From positions 1,364,001 to 1,428,000 of the forward strand of contig NZ_LR134356.1 of assembly GCF_900637195.1 (NCBI RefSeq): a DNA stretch of 64,000 bases, written 5' to 3'. Positions 11,176 to 18,776 of this stretch are shown here, piece by piece; positions within the stretch are counted from its first letter, which is position 1; each line of letters starts with the position of its first letter. The translations under genes were made by a program, and so were the position numbers. A model generated the notes under the pieces. That model ran no database searches. It saw only the letters and a list, made by a program, of their open reading frames with translations, and was not told the DNA's origin. The DNA comes from Mycolicibacterium aurum. Lineage in GTDB: Bacteria > Actinomycetota > Actinomycetes > Mycobacteriales > Mycobacteriaceae.

Positions 11176-12495
11176 TCAATTGCCGAGGGAGGCGAGGTAC
11201 TGCAGGGCGCTCAGGCCGGGAAGGAAGAAGTACGCACCGCCGCGAAGCGTGGTGAATGCCGGGATTCCTTTGTGGACCTTGCGTATGGGGCGCTTGGGAA
11301 CGGTGAAGTCGAGCGTGCCGTCCTGAGCCCCGCAGATCGGGTCATGTTCGTTGCCGAGTTCGTGGAACGTCTTGTCGTTGATCCACACGTTCTGCGCGAA
11401 CTCGAACTGCCGCACCAGGTCTGCGCAGATGATGAATGCGGCGATACCGCGATCCACCCCGTCCTCGGGTGCCCCGTCCGGCAGCGCCGGCCCGTAGGTG
11501 GCGCCACGGCGGATCATTCTTCGCCGGTTCATGTTGTGCGCAGTGTCGCGTGGATTGAGACGGCGGGCATGTGCACCCAGCGGGCACGCATAGCCGAACG
11601 GGTCCATCTCTTTGTAGTTGAAGTCGTTGTTGCGCAACGGGTCAGCGCCGAGTTCCGGATCGTCGGACCCCGGTGCAAGAACCAGTGGCGCCCCGCTGCG
11701 CCAGCGGCCCATGAACTTGGCCGCCAGCAGCTCCTGTTCCGCCGGGGTCGCGGCGTTCTCCGACAGGTAGGCGCGGAACGCCCCGACGTGCTCCTGCAGC
11801 CTTCGGTACGCCAGGTAGCTCCCGTTGCGTGACAACACCGCCGGCTCAGGGAGGTGGGTCGGCGGGCCGTCCTCATCGGGGTAGCCCAGGATGAACTCGC
11901 CCGGTTCCAGGGCCGCGCCTGAGCCGGGCGTCGGGTCCTCACCCGACCCTTTGATGGCCGGCTGGGACAACCTGTCGCGAAATCCGAAGTGGTCGTGGGC
12001 GTAATTGAACGGCGGGTTGGCGTTGAGATCGAGGAACGAGACAGTGCGCACGCCGTCACACCGCGCCACGAGCCTGTCGTGCTCGCCGACGCAACGACGG
12101 TGTTCGTCGTCGTCCCGGGCGAACAGGATGGCGATCGCATGGATGTCGCCGGCCAGTCCGCCGACCCAGTGCTCGGGCGCGTGGGTTCCTGTGTCGCCGA
12201 GGATGTCGGCACGGCCCGCCATGCCTTCCTGAAATGCGCTGGGGAAGGTGGCCAGCGCCGCCTCGGGTACACCGAGAGCGCGGAGGCCGGTCCAGGTGAA
12301 CGCCAATGTGACCCAGCGTCTCGACGCATCCATGGTCGCGTGAGCGTCGGCCGCCGACTGCACGCTGCCGAGAAGCTCGGTCAACCAGGCCCGCCCGCCC
12401 GCGGGACGGTCGAACGCCAGAAACTCGTACCGCCCGGTCATCGCGGGCGTGCGGGTGAGCAGGATGTGCTGGATATCGTCGAGCTGGAGAGTCAC
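11176..12495 (-). CDS. Dyp-type (dye-decolorising) peroxidase family protein
   Basis: A 439-aa heme peroxidase family protein of the long class. The proximal heme-ligand motif CPLGAHARRLNPRD is present (His309), followed by the conserved RRMIRRGATYGP. The normally invariant GXXDG distal motif reads GFRDR (residues 171-175): the Asp is kept but the last Gly is Arg, so activity may differ. No Tat or Sec signal is seen. The start is taken as the GTG at 12495, which overlaps the stop of an upstream microORF (GTGA) and gives MTLQLDDIQH; a TTG at 12516 is an alternative. It is the middle gene of a three-gene operon. Confidence 0.78.
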   Translation of the reverse strand: MTLQLDDIQHILLTRTPAMTGRYEFLAFDRPAGGRAWLTELLGSVQSAADAHATMDASRRWVTLAFTWTGLRALGVPEAALATFPSAFQEGMAGRADILGDTGTHAPEHWVGGLAGDIHAIAILFARDDDEHRRCVGEHDRLVARCDGVRTVSFLDLNANPPFNYAHDHFGFRDRLSQPAIKGSGEDPTPGSGAALEPGEFILGYPDEDGPPTHLPEPAVLSRNGSYLAYRRLQEHVGAFRAYLSENAATPAEQELLAAKFMGRWRSGAPLVLAPGSDDPELGADPLRNNDFNYKEMDPFGYACPLGAHARRLNPRDTAHNMNRRRMIRRGATYGPALPDGAPEDGVDRGIAAFIICADLVRQFEFAQNVWINDKTFHELGNEHDPICGAQDGTLDFTVPKRPIRKVHKGIPAFTTLRGGAYFFLPGLSALQYLASLGN

Positions 12496-12588
12496 TTGAG
12501 TCGGTTCTTCGCGCAAGCGCTCATCACTGCAGCCGGTTCTTCGCGCAAGCGCTCATCACTGCAGCCGGTTCTTCGCGCAAGCGCTCAT
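12492..12588 (-). repeat. three tandem 32-bp units, each a coupled 10-codon microORF
   Basis: Three nearly identical 32-bp units lie between the 185-aa gene and dyp. Read on the minus strand, the first two encode MSACAKNRLQ and the third MSACAKNRLK, each 10 codons plus TGA. Each stop overlaps the next ATG by one base (TGATG), so 33 coding bases give a 32-bp period and the frame rotates at every unit. The first ATG overlaps the stop of the 185-aa gene and the last TGA overlaps the dyp GTG start. The arrangement looks like a chain of re-initiation steps. A related unit occurs at the accE5-maf junction. Confidence 0.75.
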
Positions 12589-13145
12589 CACTGCATCTGA
12601 TCGAGCATGTCGGAGAACGCGGCCTTGCACCGCAGTGCCTTCTTGATTTCGTCGGCGGTGACGTACGGATACTCGCCGTACTCGAGGAAGCTCGGGCGCT
12701 GGTGCTCGCGCACGAACGTGATGAACGCCTCCGGGTTGGTCTTCCAATCTTCCGGAAAGCCTTCGAGATTGGTGAAGACGGTGGTGATCCCGGTGGCGCT
12801 GAAGAGTCTGATGGCGTCTTCGGTGTACTTGTCGAAGTCGGTGTCGAAGATGCCCATGTACTGGAAGTGCAGGCCAGACCCGACGTCGAAGAGATTCCAC
12901 CGCAGATAGTGCAACTTGAGCGGGGCCAACGCGTCGGGACTGGCGGCGATGGTGTCTTCGATCTGCTTGCCGTAGGCCCGCACTGCTTCTTCGCGACCCT
13001 CTTTGACCTTGGCGATGATGGAGAAGCCGTAGCAGGCCGGGGTGCGCGGATACGTGGGTCCGTAGCGGCCGCGTTCCAGTTCGAAGTAACCCTCGGGTGG
13101 GAGTGCCTTCGCCGCCGGTGTCGCCCAGGTTTGCTGCAGTGGCAT
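12588..13145 (-). CDS. uncharacterised first gene of the Dyp-peroxidase operon
   Basis: A 185-aa soluble protein, no signal peptide, not recognised by name. It is rich in aromatic residues and has two regions (YGFSIIAKVKEGREEAVRAY and LHFQYMGIFDTDFDKY) spaced like the repeated strands of a ferredoxin-like or dimeric alpha-beta barrel fold, which is also the Dyp fold; this is inference. GGAGG lies six bases before the ATG. Its stop overlaps the first downstream microORF, so it is probably translated together with dyp. Confidence 0.65.
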   Translation of the reverse strand: MPLQQTWATPAAKALPPEGYFELERGRYGPTYPRTPACYGFSIIAKVKEGREEAVRAYGKQIEDTIAASPDALAPLKLHYLRWNLFDVGSGLHFQYMGIFDTDFDKYTEDAIRLFSATGITTVFTNLEGFPEDWKTNPEAFITFVREHQRPSFLEYGEYPYVTADEIKKALRCKAAFSDMLDQMQ

Positions 13146-13576
13146 GGCCAGCCTCCGATTCGCCGTTGGTCGGATGCTAAGGCGGGTATCGGGGGCCTGT
13201 CGTCCCCCGAACTGGGGGAATGCCGAGAGCCTGTGGCGCCGAGGAATTCCATTGCCCAGAAGAATTTTTCATCGAAAACACGATGCGGCCCCGCGCCCCG
13301 GGGACGGCGCCAGGGCGTGGCGGCAGTCCCGGTCCGCAGGGTCGGCACTGGTGATGTTTGAGACCTGGGGTCATGCCGCTGGCGTGGCTGCTAGGGACAG
13401 CCCAACGATCGTGACCCCAGGCAGATCGGACACTACTGCCGCGGTGCGCACATGTGCTCCACTTCGCTGATTTCACCCGTTGTGGGGGATGTTCCGACGC
13501 CGTGACGCGACCTACGGTCGGGTTAGTCGCCCGCGGACTGCGCGGTCGCGTGTCGACCAACGCCGTAGGAGTGCTC
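13146..13576. other. 431-bp intergenic region upstream of the dyp operon and the secreted/hemophore genes
   Basis: No credible gene. The region separates divergent operons. It holds a short dyad TCCCCC-N5-GGGGGA (13203-13219), about 60 bp upstream of the dyp operon start, and a distant 10-bp inverted pair CCTGGGGTCA/TGACCCCAGG (13364-13373 and 13412-13421). Both are candidate regulatory sites. A small A/T-rich patch lies near 13260-13275. Confidence 0.5.
13203..13219. promoter_or_regulatory. short dyad upstream of the dyp operon
   Basis: TCCCCC-GAACT-GGGGGA, a perfect 6-bp dyad, lies 58 bp from the ATG of the first dyp-operon gene. It is a possible operator or hairpin; no regulator is assigned. 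Confidence 0.3.
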
Positions 13577-13945
13577 ATGCGCTTGCTCTACCTACTGCTG
13601 GCACCCGCGGCGGTATGCGCCGGGCTGACTGTCGCACCGACCGCCGCGGCGGACTGCACCAGCGCGGGAGCCACGACGCTGTGTTCCCAGGGCACCTCTC
13701 GCGGGTCGAACACCGGAACCGGGCCCGTCGGATCGTCCGGGCCCTATGTCCCGTACCCCTGCGACATCAATTGGTACGACTGTGACGACTACTGGAGTGT
13801 CAATCTCGGAATCGATGTCGATCCGGGACCGGGCGGCCCCGATTTCGGTCGCCCGGGAGCTCCTGATCTCGGGAATCCGGGCCGGCCCGGCGGAGGCGGT
13901 GGCTTCGGTGGGGGCGGCGGCCGTGGCGGCGGGCGAGGACGATGA
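13577..13945 (+). CDS. secreted Gly-rich protein
   Basis: A 122-aa exported protein. The Sec signal peptide is MRLLYLLLAPAAVCAGLTV...TAAA followed by mature DCTSAG. The mature part has four or more Cys near the N-terminus, a PYPCDINWYDCDDYW acidic aromatic patch, and a Pro/Gly tail ending in a Gly/Arg run. Function unknown. The ATG at 13577 is chosen because AGGAG lies five bases upstream and the signal peptide starts there. The stop overlaps an ATG of the following hemophore frame (ATGA), so it probably forms one transcription unit with the two hemophore genes. Confidence 0.6.
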   Translation: MRLLYLLLAPAAVCAGLTVAPTAAADCTSAGATTLCSQGTSRGSNTGTGPVGSSGPYVPYPCDINWYDCDDYWSVNLGIDVDPGPGGPDFGRPGAPDLGNPGRPGGGGGFGGGGGRGGGRGR

Positions 13946-13968
13946 GCAACCTGACCGAGGAGAAGGAC

Positions 13969-14295
13969 ATGTCGATTCCCGTGCGCAGCATGCTCGCCGC
14001 TGTACTCAGTGCGTGCGCGGTCGCGCTGGGGACCGCGGTCCCTGCTGCTGCCCAGCCGCCGCCGAACTGCACCTCTGCGGACATGTCGGGGGTGATGACC
14101 GGCGTCATGGCGGCGACCACGGCCTACCTGTACACCCATCCGCCGGTCAACGATTTCTTCTCGACGTTGAAGGGTCGCTCGCCGGAGGACCGCAGAGCGG
14201 CGCTCGAGACGTTCATGACCGCCAATCCGCAAGTGCGTGCAGAACTTCAGGGAATCCGGCAACCCATGACCGATTTTCGGAACCGCTGCGGCTGA
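13969..14295 (+). CDS. MHB-type hemophore-like secreted protein (paralog 1)
   Basis: A 108-aa exported protein of the mycobacterial hemophore family (Rv0203-like). A Sec signal peptide ends near AAAQ. The mature chain has the family pattern: an early Cys, YLYTHPPVNDFF, a charged helix, RAELQGIRQPMTDFRNRC with the second Cys at the end. Rv0203 binds heme extracellularly for import; this copy is assigned by pattern. The ATG at 13969 has GAGGAG upstream; an ATG at 13942 overlapping the previous stop is an alternative. A paralog follows directly. Confidence 0.75.
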   Translation: MSIPVRSMLAAVLSACAVALGTAVPAAAQPPPNCTSADMSGVMTGVMAATTAYLYTHPPVNDFFSTLKGRSPEDRRAALETFMTANPQVRAELQGIRQPMTDFRNRCG

Positions 14296-14315
14296 GGTCG
14301 GCCTACGATCGCGGT

Positions 14316-14651
14316 GTGCGTTCACTCACCGCGCGGCGCGTGTTCGCCGCAGCTCTGGGCGCCGGTGGCGTCCTCGTCGCCGTCGCCGTCCCCGCGCAGG
14401 CCCAGCCGCTACCCAATTGCACGGCAGCCGATCTGGCCGGTGTGGCCACCGGGGTCGCCGCTGCGACGTCGGCGTACCTGTTCACCCATCCGCCGGTCAA
14501 CGACTTCTTCACGTCGCTGGAAGACATGACGCGGGAAGAGAAGGAGTCAGCGGTGAAGGCCTACATGGAGGCCAACCCGCAGACGGCGGCGGAGTTGCGC
14601 GGCATCCGCCAGCCCCTGGTCGACTTCCGTACCCGCTGCCGCCGCGGCTGA
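14316..14651 (+). CDS. MHB-type hemophore-like secreted protein (paralog 2)
   Basis: A 111-aa exported paralog of the preceding gene. It has a twin-Arg-containing signal (RSLTARRVFAAALGA), a mature early Cys, YLFTHPPVNDFFTSLE, then AELRGIRQPLVDFRTRC and a short basic tail. The two copies share most of the core, consistent with tandem duplication. The GTG at 14316 is the only in-frame start giving a complete signal peptide. It lies 20 bp after paralog 1 and converges on a TetR gene. Confidence 0.72.
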   Translation: MRSLTARRVFAAALGAGGVLVAVAVPAQAQPLPNCTAADLAGVATGVAAATSAYLFTHPPVNDFFTSLEDMTREEKESAVKAYMEANPQTAAELRGIRQPLVDFRTRCRRG

Positions 14652-14658
14652 TCGGCGG

Positions 14659-15303
14659 TCAGCGGTGCTCGGGAGCCACCGCGTCCGCGAGCGCCGCGGG
14701 GATCCCCGGCACCCGTGCCACCGAGTCCATCAGGCCATGGGCGCACAGGTCGGCGATGAAGTCGGCGTCGAGTGACTCGATGAGGCGCTGGCGGCACATC
14801 TCGAACGTGAACGCCAACCAGCCGTAGACGGTGGCCCGCAGATTTCGCAACACCGCCGGATCGATGTCCCCGACCGCCTCCACGATGCGGTCGATGAGGC
14901 GGTTGGCCTGACGGTCGTTGTCGATGTCCTCTATGCCACGGAGCACAGGATCCGACCGTCCCATCCCCATGTAGGCCGCCCACGCGCCGTGCGGGTGCTC
15001 CTCGTCGTACTGCAGGTAGGCCAGCACACCGCTGCGGACCTGACCGAACAGCGAGAGCCCGGGCTGCGGCGGGGTGTTGGTCGCCTCGAACAGGCGCTCA
15101 CCCTCCGCGCGCACGACGGCGGCAAAGAACGCCCGCTTGTCGGGGAAGTAGTGGTACATCAGGGCCCGGGAGACGCCGGCCCGCTCGGCGATCTCGTCGA
15201 TGCGAACCTCGTCGTAGGGCCGTTCTCCGAACACCTGGGCGCCGAGGGCGAGCAGCTCGTTGCGCCGGTCCTCGGGTGAGAGTCTTCGCCGTGCTTCCGC
15301 CAT
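14659..15303 (-). CDS. TetR family transcriptional regulator
   Basis: A 214-aa repressor with an N-terminal TetR helix-turn-helix (IDEIAERAGVSRALMYHYFPDKRAFF, residues about 37-62) and a helical ligand-binding domain. It is divergent from a P450 gene across a 48-bp gap, the usual arrangement for a repressor controlling both genes. The ligand is unknown, but a hydrophobic P450 substrate is the natural guess. Confidence 0.85.
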   Translation of the reverse strand: MAEARRRLSPEDRRNELLALGAQVFGERPYDEVRIDEIAERAGVSRALMYHYFPDKRAFFAAVVRAEGERLFEATNTPPQPGLSLFGQVRSGVLAYLQYDEEHPHGAWAAYMGMGRSDPVLRGIEDIDNDRQANRLIDRIVEAVGDIDPAVLRNLRATVYGWLAFTFEMCRQRLIESLDADFIADLCAHGLMDSVARVPGIPAALADAVAPEHR

Positions 15304-15315
15304 GAGTGGATCCTA

Positions 15316-15331
15316 CTTGACACATGTATAA
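15316..15331. promoter_or_regulatory. candidate TetR operator/promoter in the TetR-P450 gap
   Basis: TTGACACATGTATAAC contains the 6-bp palindrome ACATGT within A/T-rich flanks, and a TTGACA that could serve as a -35 element. It lies between the two divergent starts. The call rests on position and symmetry only. Confidence 0.35.
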
Positions 15332-15351
15332 CAGCGGCGGAGGCTGGGTCC

Positions 15352-16719
15352 ATGGCCATCGTCGATCACCGACGGTCGTTCCCGGAGCTCCCTCATCCGC
15401 CGCGGCGGGTGCCGATTCTGGGCGACGTGTTCGGATTCAGCGCGGACATTCTGACGCAACCGTCCTCGAGCCTCGGCCCGATCTTCGAGTTTCGTTTCCT
15501 GGGAGCGCAGTACGTCGTTGCCGCGGGGCCTGATGCGGTGGTCGAGTTGAGCGACGAGAACCGCTTCTGCAAGCACGTCGGACCTGACATCGACGCACTC
15601 CGGATACTGGGTGGCGACGGATTGTTCACGGCCTACAACGACGAGCCCAACTGGCAGAAGGCCCACGATGTGTTGATGCCGGCGTTCAGTCGGCAGGCGA
15701 TGCGGCGCTACCACTCGATCATGTTCGACGTGGCAGACCAGCTCCTCGCGCGGTGGGACGAGCGGGCGGGCACGGGGGAGGCGGTGGACGTCTCGGCCGA
15801 CGCGACCAGGGTGACGCTCGAAACGATCGGCCGCTGTGCGGCCGGTTACCCGTTCGGGTGCTTCGAGTCGGAGCGCGTGCATCCGTTCGTCGAGCACATG
15901 GTCGCGGGACTCAAAGGTTCGGATTCACTCGGTGTGCTCCGAGAGACGTTCTTGCCCAAATATTTCGCGCGTCGGGTCGAACGCACGGTGCGTCATCACG
16001 GCGCGCAGATGCACGCGATCGCCGACGACATCATCGCCGAACGGGTGACGCAGGGACTCGGGCGGCACGATGACCTCCTTGAGATGATGCTGATGTCAGA
16101 TCTGGAGCCGGCCAACATCCGCTACCAGCTGATCAACTTCCTGGTGGCCGGTCATGAAACCACCTCGGGTGCTTTGTCCTTCGCGCTCTACTATCTGTCC
16201 CAGCATCCCGAGATCGCGGACAAGGTGCGCGCCGAGGTGGCCGAGGTGTGGGGTGAGGACCGGGGTCCCGATTTCGAGATGATCGCCAAACTTCGTTACG
16301 TACGAAGGGTCTTCGACGAGGCGTTGCGGCTGCAGCCGACTGTTCCCGGGTACTACCGCGCCGCCCGCGCGGACACCGTGCTGGCCGGGGCCCACCCCAT
16401 GCGCACCGGTGACTGGGTTCTGGCGTTGACCATGGGGCTGCACCGCGATCCGAGGTGGGGTGACGATCCCGACGCCTTCGATCCCGATCGGTTCACGCCC
16501 GAACGGGTCAAGGCCCGTCCGCCCGGGCTGTACAAACCCTTCGGAACCGGGCCCAGGTCGTGCATCGGACGGCAATTCGCGTTGCACGAGGCGGTCTTGC
16601 TGCTCGCGCTTCTGCTGCGCCGTTACGAGCTGATCGCCGACCCCGGCTACCGCCTGCAGGTAGCGCAGCGACTGACCCTGATGCCCAAGGACTTCCAGCT
16701 CACGCTGCGCCGACGCTGA
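15352..16719 (+). CDS. cytochrome P450, CYP102-like heme domain without reductase
   Basis: A 455-aa P450 monooxygenase. The I-helix motif is NFLVAGHETTSG, ExxR is EALRLQP, and the heme-binding loop is FGTGPRSCIGRQFA with the Cys thiolate. The N-terminal half (GDGLFTAYNDEPNWQKAHDV, PAFSRQAMRRYHSIM) closely follows the CYP102/P450 BM3 heme domain as I recall it, suggesting a fatty-acid-type substrate. No fused diflavin reductase follows, so an external redox partner is needed. It is divergent from a TetR gene. Confidence 0.85.
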   Translation: MAIVDHRRSFPELPHPPRRVPILGDVFGFSADILTQPSSSLGPIFEFRFLGAQYVVAAGPDAVVELSDENRFCKHVGPDIDALRILGGDGLFTAYNDEPNWQKAHDVLMPAFSRQAMRRYHSIMFDVADQLLARWDERAGTGEAVDVSADATRVTLETIGRCAAGYPFGCFESERVHPFVEHMVAGLKGSDSLGVLRETFLPKYFARRVERTVRHHGAQMHAIADDIIAERVTQGLGRHDDLLEMMLMSDLEPANIRYQLINFLVAGHETTSGALSFALYYLSQHPEIADKVRAEVAEVWGEDRGPDFEMIAKLRYVRRVFDEALRLQPTVPGYYRAARADTVLAGAHPMRTGDWVLALTMGLHRDPRWGDDPDAFDPDRFTPERVKARPPGLYKPFGTGPRSCIGRQFALHEAVLLLALLLRRYELIADPGYRLQVAQRLTLMPKDFQLTLRRR

Positions 16720-16795
16720 GTACCTTCGGCCCTGTTACGCACCGGCCAGAAGCGCCCCTTTCGACGGTTTCAGCGCGGCCTTCACCCGACCACGC

Positions 16796-17161
16796 TCACA
16801 GGGCCGGGGTGGTGGGCTGCAGGACGGCGGTCGCGACTGACTCGGCCCTCAGGTGCTCGAACTGCTGATAGTCCGGATCGTTGACCATGTCGACGAAGTG
16901 CCGCCGGCTCGGGTAGCTCACCAACGCCACCATGTCCCAGTCGCCTCCCTCGGCCGCGACCAGTGACGTGTGCCCGTTGCCGCCGTACACGATCGTCACT
17001 CCGTAGCGCTCGCTGATGCCCGAGCTGCTGAACCGTTCGATGTACTGCATGTACTTCGCCGCGCCACCGGGCACGAACCTCAGCAGGTTCAACATCACCA
17101 CCGGACCGTCGGGGTCGGCGGCGACGAAGTGGGTGAGATCGGCGGGATCGAGACCTGGCAT
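16796..17161 (-). CDS. DUF1330 family protein
   Basis: A 121-aa small soluble protein with a ferredoxin-like dimeric alpha-beta barrel pattern (VVMLNLLRF, YMQYIERF, DMVALVSYPSRRHFVDMVND), typical of DUF1330/EthD-like families with no single known reaction. AAAGGAAG sits five bases before the ATG at 17161. It is divergent from a TetR gene that likely controls it. Confidence 0.65.
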   Translation of the reverse strand: MPGLDPADLTHFVAADPDGPVVMLNLLRFVPGGAAKYMQYIERFSSSGISERYGVTIVYGGNGHTSLVAAEGGDWDMVALVSYPSRRHFVDMVNDPDYQQFEHLRAESVATAVLQPTTPAL

Positions 17162-17181
17162 GGAACTTCCTTTCAATTAAC

Positions 17182-17199
17182 TTGCTGTACGACACGCAA
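17182..17199. promoter_or_regulatory. candidate TetR operator between DUF1330 and TetR genes
   Basis: TTGCTGTACGACACGCAA has matching TTGC/GCAA ends and a central CG in the 75-bp divergent gap. It is an imperfect 18-bp dyad typical in size for a TetR site. No direct evidence. Confidence 0.35.
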
Positions 17200-17236
17200 C
17201 ATAATCGAGGCCACCGACAAGTGGTGCTGAGCGACA

Positions 17237-17863
17237 ATGACGGGCATGACTGAGGCGCGGGCGGTCCGGCGTACCCAGGCCGAACGTCGCGCCGAGACCC
17301 GAGCCCGCGTGCTCGATGCCGCGACGCACCTGGTGGCCGCCCACGGGTCGCGTGCGGTGTCCCTGGCTGCCGTCGGTGAGGCCGCCGGCTACAGCCGCGG
17401 CATCGTCAACCATCACTTCGGCAGCAAGGCGCGACTGCTCGAGGAGCTCATCAAGTACACGCAGCAGTTCGACGTGCCCACCGATGCGCCGACGGGGTTG
17501 GGCCGCCTGACGCAGTTCATCGAGGCCTACCTCAGCGGAATGCACGACCGATCGCCCCGCTCGGAGGCGTTCCTGAAGCTGTGGGCGGAGTCAGCCGGTG
17601 CCGAACCGCCGCTCGCCTCGCTGTTCGCCGAGCGCGATGCCTGGTTTCGCGACTTCCTGGCCCAGCACATCAGGGACGGCATCAGTGACGGCTCCATCGG
17701 AGGCGAGGTGGATCCGCGTAACGCAGCGGTGGTGATCATCGGGCTGTTGCGGGGCACCGCGATGATGATCTTCTCGACCGCCCGCGACGTCTCGGTGGCC
17801 CATTTGTCCGCCGAGACGGCCCGCGGCGTCGGCCGCAGTCTGGCGGCGTCGCCGTCCGAGTAG
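17237..17863 (+). CDS. TetR family transcriptional regulator
   Basis: A 208-aa repressor with a helix-turn-helix in residues about 40-67 (LAAVGEAAGYSRGIVNHHFGSKARLL) and a C-terminal helical domain (TetR_C-like). It is divergent from the DUF1330 gene and converges on an SDR gene 19 bp away. ATGs at 17237 and 17246 are both possible starts. The effector is unknown. Confidence 0.82.
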   Translation: MTGMTEARAVRRTQAERRAETRARVLDAATHLVAAHGSRAVSLAAVGEAAGYSRGIVNHHFGSKARLLEELIKYTQQFDVPTDAPTGLGRLTQFIEAYLSGMHDRSPRSEAFLKLWAESAGAEPPLASLFAERDAWFRDFLAQHIRDGISDGSIGGEVDPRNAAVVIIGLLRGTAMMIFSTARDVSVAHLSAETARGVGRSLAASPSE

Positions 17864-17882
17864 GGCGTTGGCGGCCGCCGCG

Positions 17883-18692
17883 TCAGAGCGCCCGCAGCGT
17901 CCGCTGATAGCGGCGCATCCCGGCGATCCAGCGGTCGTAGTCACCGCCCTTGTGCCGATACATCTCCAGCAGTTCGGCGTGCGGCAACACCAGGAAACGG
18001 TCGGCTCGGATCGCGTCGACCGTCACCGCTGCCACGTCGGCCGCGCTGATCACCCCCGCCGACTGCTCGATCGACGACGCACCGAGGCGCGCGTCGGGGT
18101 CCTCGGTGCTGCGGACCGCCTGCAGCAGCGGCGTTTCCACCCCCAGGGGGCACACGCAGCTGACGCCGATGCCGTCGTCGCCGTAGGTGATCGCCAGCCA
18201 TTCGGCGAAGCCCACCGCGGCGTGCTTGCTCACCGCATAGCCCGCCGCGCCCAGCTGGGTCAGCAGCCCGGCCGCCGACGCCACAGAGACGAAGTACCCC
18301 GATCCGCGTGATGTCCAGTGCGGCACGAGTAGCCGGGAGGCCCGGATATGGGCTCGCAGATTGACATCAAGGATCACATCCCAGTCCGACTCCGTTCCCA
18401 GACCGGGCTTTCCGATGATGCCGGCATTGGCGACATAGATGTCCACCGGCGTGAATTCACGGCCGGCCAGCGTGATCAGGGCCTCGATGTCGGCGCCGTC
18501 GGACGCGTCGGCGCGCAGCGCGACGGCCGCACCGCCGGCGTCACGGATCGATGACGCAGTGGCATGGGCACCCGACTCGTCCAGGTCGCCGACGACGACG
18601 CTGACGCCGTTGGCTGCCAACTCGGCGGCGATCGCCGCACCGATCCCCGACGCGCCGCCCGTCACGATCCCTGTCTTGCCCTGAAGGTCCAT
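17883..18692 (-). CDS. short-chain dehydrogenase/reductase
   Basis: A 269-aa classical SDR. The NAD(P)-binding TGGASGIG motif is at residues about 11-18 and NAG is in VANAGIIG. The catalytic Ser is in VSVASAAG and Tyr/Lys in YAVSKHA. An acidic residue after strand 2 (VGDLDESG) favours NAD. The frame extends upstream, but MDLQGKTGIVTGG at 18692 is the standard family start. Substrate unknown. It lies downstream of pcd on the same strand, with an 84-bp gap. Confidence 0.82.
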   Translation of the reverse strand: MDLQGKTGIVTGGASGIGAAIAAELAANGVSVVVGDLDESGAHATASSIRDAGGAAVALRADASDGADIEALITLAGREFTPVDIYVANAGIIGKPGLGTESDWDVILDVNLRAHIRASRLLVPHWTSRGSGYFVSVASAAGLLTQLGAAGYAVSKHAAVGFAEWLAITYGDDGIGVSCVCPLGVETPLLQAVRSTEDPDARLGASSIEQSAGVISAADVAAVTVDAIRADRFLVLPHAELLEMYRHKGGDYDRWIAGMRRYQRTLRAL

Positions 18693-18776
18693 GCCCAGAG
18701 TGTGCCGCGAGCGTGCGCAAAGTCGGTCCCAAAGGCGGCGTGTCGGCTGCAGACACGCACGCTCGCGGTGCAAGGG

